5,861 nt of DNA, taken from a bacterium (GTDB lineage Bacteria > UBA10199 > 2-02-FULL-44-16 > JAAZCA01). The notes beneath the pieces are model-generated. The model made no database searches. It was not told the origin of the DNA and saw nothing but the letters and a program-made list of their open reading frames with translations. The DNA lies in NCBI GenBank assembly GCA_041648665.1, contig JBAZOP010000131.1, forward strand, positions 1-5,861. The letters run 5' to 3'. This document shows positions 1 through 5,177 of this stretch, piece after piece. The first letter of the stretch is position 1. Every line of letters starts with the position of its first letter. The position numbers and the translations under genes were made by a program.

Positions 1-2
1 TG

Positions 3-440
3 TCCAAGGACAGGGAGATAAGCCTTTGCGAGGGGGTTTCGCAGATGCTCCTGGCGCTCGATTCGAAGTGCAGCATGGCTATAGTCTCCTCCAACTCAAG
101 CGAGACGATACGCGACGTCCTGGGCAGGCTGGGCATCCTCCAGCATTTCTCCACCATATCCGGCGGCGACGAGGAGATGGGCAAGGTCGAGCGGATGCGC
201 AAGTGTATGTCGGGCCACGGCGTCACGGAGGATAGCACGATCTACATAGGCGACACTGTTGGGGACATGAAGGAGGCCCGCGAGGCAGGGGTTACGCCGA
301 TAGCCGTCGCCTGGGGTCTGCATCCGGCGGCGAGGCTGGCGGGCGCTCAACCCGAGCTTATCATCATGGAGCCTTCTGAGCTGGTGGATTATGTGGGCGC
401 TCTGTCCAGAGCGAAATCAGAGGCAGAAGCTCCCCTTTGA
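3..440 (+). CDS. HAD-family hydrolase (phosphoglycolate phosphatase-like), C-terminal part
   Basis: This is the C-terminal 145 residues of a haloacid dehalogenase superfamily hydrolase; the start and the motif I nucleophile (DxDxT) lie left of the window. Motif II is the Ser in AIVSSNS. Motif III is the Lys in MGKVERM. Motif IV is GDTVGD inside IYIGDTVGDMKEAREAG, which holds the Mg2+-binding acidic residues. The order and the closing segment GVTPIAVAWG are typical of Gph/PGMB-like phosphatases of the cytoplasm, which remove phosphate from small sugars or glycolate. The substrate cannot be told from this part. The frame is open from the window edge, so an internal Met at 45 is not the start. 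Its last 77 bp overlap the 3' end of the opposing gene. Membership of HAD is secure; the specific enzyme is not. Confidence 0.87.
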   Translation, partial: SKDREISLCEGVSQMLLALDSKCSMAIVSSNSSETIRDVLGRLGILQHFSTISGGDEEMGKVERMRKCMSGHGVTEDSTIYIGDTVGDMKEAREAGVTPIAVAWGLHPAARLAGAQPELIIMEPSELVDYVGALSRAKSEAEAPL

Positions 441-1344
441 GCACCACGTCGTTTCCCTCCACCGAGATACCGAGTCCCTTCACCACGGCCGCCAGCCCCG
501 TCTCCCCCTCGGGCTTCTGTTGGATCATCACGAGCGAGCGCAGGCCGTCGAGGAACATGAGCACGCCCTGTGCGCCTGCGGGGTCTTTGCATGGTATGGT
601 GGCCGAAATCTGTATCCCGTCGGCGCTCCTTATGTAGGCGGCGTCCGGGAGATATATCTCTTTCGGCGCGGAACTCTTCATCCTCTCGCCGATCGCCACG
701 TATCCGGAGAGCACGTCGTCGATTTCAAAGGATTTGTCGACGCCCTTATCCTCCGGTTTGGTTTCATAGAATGAGATCAGCGATTTGCGGCGCCCGGCGG
801 CGAGATGCCGCTTGTCGAGCAGCATGAACGCCAACGGATCGCGCGAGTCGCTCTCGGAATAGACGGTCGCCCAGCCTAAGTTCTGTGCGGTTAAACCGGC
901 GCGCCCGGCGCTCATCGCCGTCCTTATGGCGGGCACGATCGTCTTTTCGTCGAAGTTGCCCTGCGCCAGGATCACCACGTCAGATTCGGCCCCCAGCTCA
1001 CCCAGCCTTCCCGCGACCGCGAGCATGCCCAGTGCGTCGTGGTTTTCAAGCAGGGCGGATATCAGCTCCGCGGCCACCCCCTCCTTGCCTGCGACGATGG
1101 CTGAGACCCTGTCCGAGAGGGGGCCGTTGGATAGCGCCCTCGGGACGTCGACGGCTATGTAGAAATCCCTGTCCGCCGGCATCCAGCGCGCCAGCATGCC
1201 GAGCTTCGAACGCGTGCCGGCGGCAGGATCATAGGCGCGCCCTAGGAAGATATCGCTGGCGTCGCGCATGAAGAAGAGGGCCGTAGCGATGAGCGCGATG
1301 AGCACCGCGGCGTGTATGATGAACATCCTGGTCTTCTTTTTCAT
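364..1344 (-). CDS. Unrecognised membrane-anchored protein, third gene of hpnH-hpnG operon
   Basis: The product has 326 residues and I do not recognise its family. It begins with a Lys-rich stretch (MKKKTR) and a single hydrophobic segment at about residues 7-26, then a long soluble part, so it is probably anchored in the inner membrane with the rest in the periplasm. The soluble part opens with LARWMPADRDFYIAVDVPRA (about 51-70), which resembles bacterial proteins of unknown function that start a repeated alpha/beta domain this way (DUF3352-like, a weak impression only). It has one Cys (252) and no catalytic motif I can name. A longer open frame reaches 1587, but the ATG at 1344 is preferred. 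It has AGGAGG at 1349-1354, its ATGA overlaps the hpnG stop, and the membrane segment follows directly. Translation is therefore probably coupled to hpnG, which hints at a job linked to hopanoids; that link is inference. Confidence 0.85.
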   Translation of the reverse strand: MKKKTRMFIIHAAVLIALIATALFFMRDASDIFLGRAYDPAAGTRSKLGMLARWMPADRDFYIAVDVPRALSNGPLSDRVSAIVAGKEGVAAELISALLENHDALGMLAVAGRLGELGAESDVVILAQGNFDEKTIVPAIRTAMSAGRAGLTAQNLGWATVYSESDSRDPLAFMLLDKRHLAAGRRKSLISFYETKPEDKGVDKSFEIDDVLSGYVAIGERMKSSAPKEIYLPDAAYIRSADGIQISATIPCKDPAGAQGVLMFLDGLRSLVMIQQKPEGETGLAAVVKGLGISVEGNDVVLKGELLPLISLWTERPHNPPAQKAP

Positions 1345-2090
1345 GACGCCTCCTGCCTGAGCCATGCCTCGATGAGCGAGGTTATCGACTGCCTTGCCTG
1401 CGAGGCGAGGTATTCCAGTTTGGGGAGTTTGAGGAGGTCGCATGGCCGCCTGAGCAAGCGGCCGGCCAGCGCGATCCCGTCTGTATTCCCCGACTCGTCG
1501 ACGGCGCCGTCGAGGTCCGGGAACTCGTAATCCAACGGATCGAGCACCGCCCTCACGACTACATAGGGTATCCCGGCTGCGGAGCATACCCGGGCCAACG
1601 TCGCACTCTCCATGTCGATGGCCACGGCTTCGTGCTGCGTGCCGAGGAATGCCTTGTCAAAGGGCTCCCGCGCTATCTCGTCCACGGTCACGATCCCTGC
1701 CGACCTGTGCCTTATGCCCATCTCGCTGAGCAGAGTCTCGGCGCGGCCGGCCGCCGAAGGGGGCGGCTCGAATTTGTCTCCCGTCACGGAGTCGATCGCC
1801 GGGTTCGCTATTATCATGTCTCCGGCCTGGAGAGAGGGGTCTGCGCCGCCGCAGTAGCCGACGTGCAGGCAGAAGTCAGGTTTGTAGCGCTCCGCCAGGT
1901 AGCGCGCCGCCCGCTCCATGGCCTCGCGTCCTATGCCTGCGCGGACTAGGAGGATGGGCCTTTGCTCGTAGGTACCGCGCACGAATACGGAGGGCCGAAG
2001 ATACAGGGATGCATCCACGGACATCTTCGAGCGGATGACGCGGAGCTCATCGTCCATCGCGGCAATTACAGCGAGCGGCACTTGGTGCAT
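1341..2090 (-). CDS. hpnG: Hopanoid-associated nucleosidase/phosphorylase HpnG
   Basis: The product has 249 residues of the PNP/MTAN nucleoside phosphorylase fold. Known HpnG removes adenine from adenosylhopane to give ribosylhopane, the second step in building extended C35 hopanoids. Visible family features are the N-terminal strand and acidic patch VIAAMDDEL (Glu15 fits the catalytic Glu12 of E. coli MTA/SAH nucleosidase), a Gly-rich HVGYCGG at 77-82, AIDMESA with the ribose-binding Glu161, and VVVRAVLD with Asp184 in the place of the catalytic Asp of MTAN. HpnG rather than a general MTA/SAH nucleosidase is chosen because hpnH lies 52 bp upstream on the same strand. The ATG at 2090 has no clear Shine-Dalgarno; a promoter-like pair sits just upstream. 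A GTG three codons further in is possible. The family is sure; the hopanoid role is likely. Confidence 0.87.
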   Translation of the reverse strand: MHQVPLAVIAAMDDELRVIRSKMSVDASLYLRPSVFVRGTYEQRPILLVRAGIGREAMERAARYLAERYKPDFCLHVGYCGGADPSLQAGDMIIANPAIDSVTGDKFEPPPSAAGRAETLLSEMGIRHRSAGIVTVDEIAREPFDKAFLGTQHEAVAIDMESATLARVCSAAGIPYVVVRAVLDPLDYEFPDLDGAVDESGNTDGIALAGRLLRRPCDLLKLPKLEYLASQARQSITSLIEAWLRQEAS

Positions 2091-2096
2091 GCAGTT

Positions 2097-2125
2097 GTTT
2101 TAAAGGCAGCAATGCGTGAAGTCAA
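2097..2125 (-). promoter_or_regulatory. Possible internal promoter for a leaderless hpnG transcript
   Basis: On the minus strand TTGACT (2120-2125) and TAAAAC (2097-2102) are separated by exactly 17 bp, a fair sigma70-like pair (5/6 and 4/6 to consensus). The first transcribed base would fall about 7 nt after the -10 box, at or next to the A of the hpnG ATG (2090). That would give a leaderless message, consistent with the lack of a Shine-Dalgarno. This is prediction by eye only. Confidence 0.35.
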
Positions 2126-2142
2126 TCGGCCAGTCGCGGTCC

Positions 2143-3165
2143 TCAGAAGATGGTCCAGCGGGCCATGGTAAGCGCGTCGCGGATGTTTGATGTGGTGGTG
2201 AGCGCCACGGTCGGCTCGAAGCCGCAGTGGCACATGCAGTTTTTGCATCGCGGGTCGCGGCCTGGGCCGTATTTCCCCCAGTCCACGTCCTTCATGAAGC
2301 CTTCGAAGGTGCTGTGGTGGCCGTCGGTGATGAGGTAGCAGGGCGCCTTCCAGCCGCAGTAGTTGTATGTCACGTTGCCCCACGGCGTGCATTCGAAGTC
2401 GCGTTTCCCCGCCAGGAAGTCGAGGAACAGCGGGGTGGACCATATCTTCCTGCCGCGTCCGGCGCGCCTGAGGATGCTGAACTTCTCCTTTATGGCGGAG
2501 CGCGTGAGGAACACGGACTGGTCTTCGACGTCCGAGTAATCGAACCCGGGGGAGATGAGCATGCCGTCGATGGAGAGCCCCTCCAGGAAATCGATCAGAG
2601 CCTCGATCTCGCCCGCGTCCGTCTGTCTGTAGATCGTGGTGTTCGTGCAGACTGAGAAGCCGGCCTTCTTCGCGGCGACGATCCCGGCCACCGCCTTGTC
2701 GAAGGCCCCCTTCCGCTCGACCACCGCGTCGTGCGTCGCGGCGAGCCCGTCCAGGTGCACGTTTATGTTGAAACGCTTGTGCGGCTTGAGCAGGGGGAGC
2801 TTCTTCTCCAGCGACTGGCCGTTGGTGCACAGATAGACCACCCGGCCGCGGCCGAGCGTTTCCTCGACGAGCTCCTTTATCCTGGGATACAGCAGCGGCT
2901 CGCCGCCGCAGATGGAGACCACCTGTGCCCCGCAATCGTCCACGGCCGCAAGGCACTGCTCTAGCGTGAGCATCTTTGAGGCGTGCTCCTTGTACTCGCG
3001 TATGCGGCCGCAGCCGGAGCATGTCAGATCGCACGCGAACAGCGGCTCCAGCATGAGCACCAGGGGGAAGCGCTTCTTCCCCTGGCCCTTCATGCGCCTG
3101 ATATAGTTGGCGATCGAAATGGTCTGTCCCAGCGGGAATCTCATAGAGGCCGGGCTCTCTAGCAC
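2143..3165 (-). CDS. hpnH: Adenosylhopane synthase, radical SAM protein HpnH
   Basis: The product has 340 residues and matches HpnH along its full length. HpnH uses a [4Fe-4S] cluster to make the 5'-deoxyadenosyl radical from SAM and adds it to diploptene, giving adenosylhopane, the first committed step of hopanoid side-chain formation. The cluster motif is C45-x3-C49-x2-C52 (CDLTCSGC), and the SAM-binding GGEP is at 87-90. Also typical are VLMLEPLF, the VHLDGL strand (136-141), GMLISPGF, PLFLDFL, CTPWGN and a Cys-rich C-terminus (RCKNCMCHCGFEP, about 306-318). The GTG at 3165 is chosen because a GAGG (3173-3176) sits 7 nt upstream. The alternative ATG at 3144 gives the usual family start MRFPL but has no good ribosome site. 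It heads the operon with hpnG. No squalene-hopene cyclase gene is in view, so the hopanoid substrate must come from another locus. Confidence 0.95.
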   Translation of the reverse strand: MLESPASMRFPLGQTISIANYIRRMKGQGKKRFPLVLMLEPLFACDLTCSGCGRIREYKEHASKMLTLEQCLAAVDDCGAQVVSICGGEPLLYPRIKELVEETLGRGRVVYLCTNGQSLEKKLPLLKPHKRFNINVHLDGLAATHDAVVERKGAFDKAVAGIVAAKKAGFSVCTNTTIYRQTDAGEIEALIDFLEGLSIDGMLISPGFDYSDVEDQSVFLTRSAIKEKFSILRRAGRGRKIWSTPLFLDFLAGKRDFECTPWGNVTYNYCGWKAPCYLITDGHHSTFEGFMKDVDWGKYGPGRDPRCKNCMCHCGFEPTVALTTTSNIRDALTMARWTIF

Positions 3166-3170
3166 GCGAG

Positions 3171-3176
3171 GTCCTC
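3171..3176 (-). promoter_or_regulatory. Ribosome binding site favouring GTG start of hpnH
   Basis: Read on the minus strand, GAGGAC ends a few bases before the GTG at 3165, with 7 nt between GAGG and the start. No comparable site precedes the downstream ATG at 3144, so this site decides the start for hpnH, although family members usually begin at the equivalent of the later ATG. Confidence 0.5.
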
Positions 3177-3247
3177 AATTACAATCCATAGTTGAAGTTT
3201 TGCGCATTAGTGCTATTTGGAGCAAATGGCGCCGGGGAAACGGGCAG
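3177..3247. promoter_or_regulatory. Divergent promoter region between hpnH and atpI
   Basis: This AT-richer stretch lies between two divergent operons and must hold, or overlap, the promoter of each. On the + strand a weak pair TTGAAG (3192-3197) and TATTTG (3214-3219) with a 16-bp spacer could serve the atp genes. On the minus strand TGTAAT-like sequence near hpnH is a possible -10 without a good -35. Neither is convincing alone, and no operator palindrome is obvious. Confidence 0.3.
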
Positions 3248-3256
3248 GGAGGGGGG
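3248..3256 (+). promoter_or_regulatory. Ribosome binding site deciding the atpI start
   Basis: A purine block GGAGGGGGG ends 8 nt before the ATG at 3265. Upstream candidates (TTG at 3217, ATG at 3226) have GGAG too close or none, and would add a basic leader before the first membrane helix. This site therefore favours the 131-residue product. Confidence 0.6.
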
Positions 3257-3264
3257 TAAACCGG

Positions 3265-3660
3265 ATGCAGGCGAAAAAAGGTGAGATATCGGCCATAGCG
3301 ATCCGCGTGATCCTGCTCTCGGCCGCGATCGCAGCGATCTTGGCCGCGATCGCGTTTTTCACGCATCACTACAAGGCCGCCCTGTCCATCGGCGCCGGGG
3401 CCGGAATAGGGTCGCTCAGCTTTCTGGCCCTGGTCGTGACGATCTCGGGGGCGGCAAACCCCGGCCGCATGGGCGTAAGAAAGGGGCTGCTCGCCGCGCT
3501 CGGGCTTTTGAAGATCGCAGCCGTAGGCGCGCTGCTGTGGTGGCTTATCTTCGAGAAGATCGTGGACCCGATTCCGTTTCTCGTGGGTTTTGGCGCCGTG
3601 GTCCTCTCCCTCGTAGTGGAGGGAATAAGGGCAGGCCGCGCGATGGAGAGGGCGGGCTAG
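3265..3660 (+). CDS. atpI: ATP synthase subunit I-like membrane protein (AtpI)
   Basis: The product has 131 residues with four hydrophobic segments at about 9-31, 38-61, 73-93 and 98-116. This matches the small ATP synthase I proteins encoded ahead of subunit a in many F-ATP synthase operons. Such proteins sit in the inner membrane and help assemble the subunit c ring; some are linked to Mg2+ handling. Sequence identity in this family is low, so the call rests on the four-helix layout, the basic HHYK turn, the KIAAVGALLWWLIF helix, and above all its place 3 nt before atpB. The start at 3265 is set by a strong purine-rich ribosome site. Earlier starts would add 13-16 residues rich in Arg and Gly. 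Confidence 0.82.
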   Translation: MQAKKGEISAIAIRVILLSAAIAAILAAIAFFTHHYKAALSIGAGAGIGSLSFLALVVTISGAANPGRMGVRKGLLAALGLLKIAAVGALLWWLIFEKIVDPIPFLVGFGAVVLSLVVEGIRAGRAMERAG

Positions 3661-3663
3661 ACA

Positions 3664-4383
3664 ATGTACGAGCCTTCGATACTCAGATGGATGGCGGAAC
3701 ACCTCGGAACCCCCCAGAGCTGGGACGGCGAATACAGGCACGTAGTGACCGCGGTCTTTGTCGCTCTCCTCCTCATCGCCTCGGGCGTCATCGCGGGGAA
3801 AAAGTTTAAGAACATATCCGGAAGGCTCATACCCGAGAGCGGAGTGAGTATAGCGAACTCATTCGAGCTGATCTCAGAGGCGTTGCTTCGGCTCATGGAA
3901 GACATCATGGGTCCGAAGGCTGCAAAACATCTCCCGTTCATAGGCTCCTTATTCGTGTACATACTGGTCTCGGACCTCATCGGCGTGATCCCTGGGATCT
4001 TCCCGCCCACCGAGAACATCAACACGAACCTCTCCTGCGCGCTCGTGGTGTTCTTCTATTATAATTATATGGGCATAAAGGAGCAGGGGATCAGGGGATA
4101 TTTCAGGCACATGGCAGGGCCGGTCCTGTGGCTTGCGCCGCTGTTCTTCATCGTCGAGGCGGTGAGCCACATAGTGCGGCCGGCATCGCTCTCGATCAGG
4201 CTCATGGGAAACATAGCCGGCGACCACATAGTGGTCGGCATCTTTTCAGACATAGTGCCCTTCCTCGTCCCGATCATTTTCATGGGGCTTTCCATTTTTG
4301 TTTCGATAATGCAGGCATTTGTCTTTACGCTGCTTTCCATAGTATATATACACTTGGCGTCCGGATCAGAGGAACATGCCTGA
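3664..4383 (+). CDS. atpB: F0 ATP synthase subunit a
   Basis: The product has 239 residues, a normal length for bacterial subunit a, the stator half of the ion channel that drives the c ring. The essential Arg is R179 in SLSIRLMGN, equal to aR210 of E. coli. The last helix pair carries Q217 in IMQAFVFTLLSIVYI, equal to Q252 of E. coli. The loop PTENINTNLS (115-124) and the following helix are also typical. Hydrophobic segments lie at about 27-45, 91-112, 122-136, 151-172, 183-204 and 205-230. It starts 3 nt after the atpI stop; a purine-rich GGAGAGG lies about 12 nt upstream, and translation is probably coupled. I cannot tell from this subunit whether the ion is H+ or Na+. Confidence 0.97.
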   Translation: MYEPSILRWMAEHLGTPQSWDGEYRHVVTAVFVALLLIASGVIAGKKFKNISGRLIPESGVSIANSFELISEALLRLMEDIMGPKAAKHLPFIGSLFVYILVSDLIGVIPGIFPPTENINTNLSCALVVFFYYNYMGIKEQGIRGYFRHMAGPVLWLAPLFFIVEAVSHIVRPASLSIRLMGNIAGDHIVVGIFSDIVPFLVPIIFMGLSIFVSIMQAFVFTLLSIVYIHLASGSEEHA

Positions 4384-4405
4384 TCGATCCGAACGCGCCA
4401 TTAAT

Positions 4406-4414
4406 AGGAGGGGG
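4406..4414 (+). promoter_or_regulatory. Strong ribosome binding site of atpE
   Basis: AGGAGGGGG lies just before the ATG at 4417 and is the best Shine-Dalgarno match in the window. This fits the need to make many more copies of subunit c than of subunit a from the same message. Confidence 0.75.
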
Positions 4415-4416
4415 AT

Positions 4417-4743
4417 ATGAAGAGAATCGCCGTGTTTTTCTCGTGCGCACTGGCATCGCTTGCGCCCGCGATTGCGAATGCGCAGGTGGGCCAGGCAGCG
4501 CAGGATGGAAACTGGATTTTCAAGGCAGTGCTCGCGGTAAGCGCGGCGTTGGCGATCGGGATGGCCGTCGTGGCCGGCACGATGAGCCAGGCGAAGGCCG
4601 CTGCCGTGACCCTCGAGGGCATCGCGCGCAATCCCGAAGCGGCGAGCAAGGTCATGACGCCCATGATCATAGCGCTCGCGCTCATCGAGTCGCTCGTCAT
4701 CTACGCCCTCGTCATCGCGTTCCTCCTGCAGGGAAAAATCTAA
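4417..4743 (+). CDS. atpE: F0 ATP synthase subunit c with N-terminal signal peptide
   Basis: The product has 108 residues and is the proteolipid that forms the rotor ring. Residues 1-22 look like a cleavable signal peptide (MKR, hydrophobic core, ANA-Q), leaving a mature chain of about 86 residues. Helix 1 spans about 34-57, the polar loop is EGIARNPEA (67-75, conserved Arg71), and helix 2 spans about 80-104. The ion-carrying carboxylate is Glu91 in LIESLVIY. Gln58, Glu91, Ser92 and Tyr96 keep the same spacing as Gln32, Glu65, Ser66 and Tyr70 of the sodium-binding Ilyobacter tartaricus ring, so Na+ coupling is possible. The usual GxGxGxG packing motif of helix 1 is replaced here by V51, A53, T55 and S57. 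The gene lies 33 bp after atpB, and no further atp gene follows. Confidence 0.97.
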   Translation: MKRIAVFFSCALASLAPAIANAQVGQAAQDGNWIFKAVLAVSAALAIGMAVVAGTMSQAKAAAVTLEGIARNPEAASKVMTPMIIALALIESLVIYALVIAFLLQGKI

Positions 4744-4755
4744 GAACATTTTGCA

Positions 4756-4904
4756 GACGGAGAGGATCGGGCACGCCCCTCTCGCTTACGGCTCGCTCGC
4801 TCAGACGCCGTTCGCTCACCTGCGCATTCGGCGCCGCAGCATCACAGGCTTAGATGGCGGCGCCTCCTGACGCCGCTCGAGGAGCATCCCCGATCCTCTC
4901 CGTC
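4756..4904. repeat. GC-rich inverted-repeat unit downstream of atpE
   Basis: Perfect 16-bp arms (4756-4771, starting GACGGAGAGG, and 4889-4904) enclose 117 bp. Inside is a second perfect 8-bp pair, GGCGCCGC (4830-4837) with GCGGCGCC (4857-4864), and a smaller ACGGC/GCCGT pair (4788-4792 and 4807-4811). The spacer contains GCTCGCTCGCT-type short repeats. No T-run follows on either side, so it is not a plain intrinsic terminator. No target-site duplication is visible. It could be a non-autonomous palindromic repeat element, or a folded 3' end of the atp message. Confidence 0.7.
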
Positions 4905-4934
4905 AAGTCGGTACTCTGAGGCAGCGATTCCGGA

Positions 4935-4967
4935 AACAAAAAGGCCGGGGTTTCATACCCCGGCCTT
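4935..4967 (-). terminator. Intrinsic terminator for minus-strand transcription
   Basis: A perfect 11-bp stem (4941-4951 with 4957-4967, AAGGCCGGGGT and its complement) closes a 5-nt loop. Read on the minus strand it is followed by a T-run interrupted by one G (TTTTTGTTT including the stem edge). On the + strand no T-run follows, so it should stop transcripts coming from the RNHCP side, not from atpE. It lies about 455 bp after the RNHCP stop codon. Confidence 0.8.
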
Positions 4968-4990
4968 GCGCGGTCTTCATAAAATTTAAT

Positions 4991-5028
4991 AACCCAATAT
5001 TATCAACTAAATAGCTACGGATTGGGTT
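4991..5028. repeat. 8-bp perfect inverted repeat, AACCCAAT / ATTGGGTT
   Basis: AACCCAAT (4991-4998) and ATTGGGTT (5021-5028) are separated by 22 bp in an AT-rich stretch. It could be a protein-binding site or the basal stem of a folded RNA. It competes with the pairing of 5009-5018 with 5160-5169 only by nesting, not by base overlap with its arms. Confidence 0.5.
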
Positions 5029-5039
5029 CCGGCTGCCCC

Positions 5040-5086
5040 TATAGTGCAATATGGTGCAATGAATGTATGCACCATATTGCACTATA
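5040..5086. repeat. Perfect 19-bp inverted repeat with 9-nt loop
   Basis: The arms at 5040-5058 (beginning TATAGTGCAATATGG) and 5068-5086 are exact complements around the loop ATGAATGTA (5059-5067). The heptamer GTGCAAT occurs at 5044-5050 and 5054-5060, exactly 10 bp apart and so on one face of the helix, with its complement at 5076-5082. It can form a very stable hairpin or cruciform, or serve as an operator for a dimeric regulator. It has no T-run suited to an intrinsic terminator on either strand. Confidence 0.85.
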
Positions 5087-5104
5087 AGACAGACAAGAGT
5101 CTTA
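5085..5104. repeat. Small hairpin TAAGAC / GTCTTA
   Basis: TAAGAC (5085-5090) and GTCTTA (5099-5104) form a perfect 6-bp stem with an 8-nt loop, directly joined to the end of the 19-bp inverted repeat. It is weak by itself but is part of a continuous row of stems. Confidence 0.4.
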
Positions 5105-5161
5105 CATTAACAATCGCCAATCAGGGGGCAATAATATTGGCGAATACTTGGCGATTAATGT
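5104..5161. repeat. TTGGCGA repeats: one inverted and two direct copies
   Basis: AATCGCCAA (5112-5120) is the exact complement of TTGGCGATT (5148-5156) and differs by one base from the complement of TTGGCGAAT (5137-5145). The two direct copies start 11 bp apart, about one helical turn. Beyond the core the outer bases ACATTAA and TTAATGT also match, after a short insertion. The layout fits binding sites for a regulator, or alternative pairings in an RNA. Confidence 0.6.
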
Positions 5162-5177
5162 GGCTATTTGCCGGTTA

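Larger units (their letters stand above)
5009..5169 (+). repeat. Long-range closing stem around several hairpins
   Basis: AAATAGCTAC (5009-5018) can pair with GTGGCTATTT (5160-5169) over ten positions, nine Watson-Crick and one U5016-G5162 wobble. The wobble pairs only in RNA read from the + strand; on the minus strand it would be an A-C mismatch. The stem encloses the 19-bp hairpin, the 6-bp hairpin and the TTGGCGA repeats, so the stretch can be drawn as one multibranched domain. Expression is not shown by the sequence. Confidence 0.4.

Noticed and set aside
1345..1587. N-terminal extension of the membrane protein to 407 residues
   Set aside because: The extra 81 residues are read out of frame over hpnG coding sequence and are Arg-rich; the ATG at 1344 has AGGAGG, couples to the hpnG stop and starts a membrane anchor.
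2066..3178. Open frame of 370 codons overlapping hpnH on the same strand
   Set aside because: Its residues are Arg/His/Gly-rich without motifs; the hpnH frame carries the radical SAM signature along its full length.
4756..4904. Intrinsic terminator of the atp operon
   Set aside because: The arms are 117 bp apart and no T-run follows on the + strand.
4976..5170. Chromosomal or plasmid replication origin
   Set aside because: The stretch is AT-rich with short repeats, but I found no DnaA boxes (TTATCCACA-like) and no initiator gene; not excluded, only unsupported.
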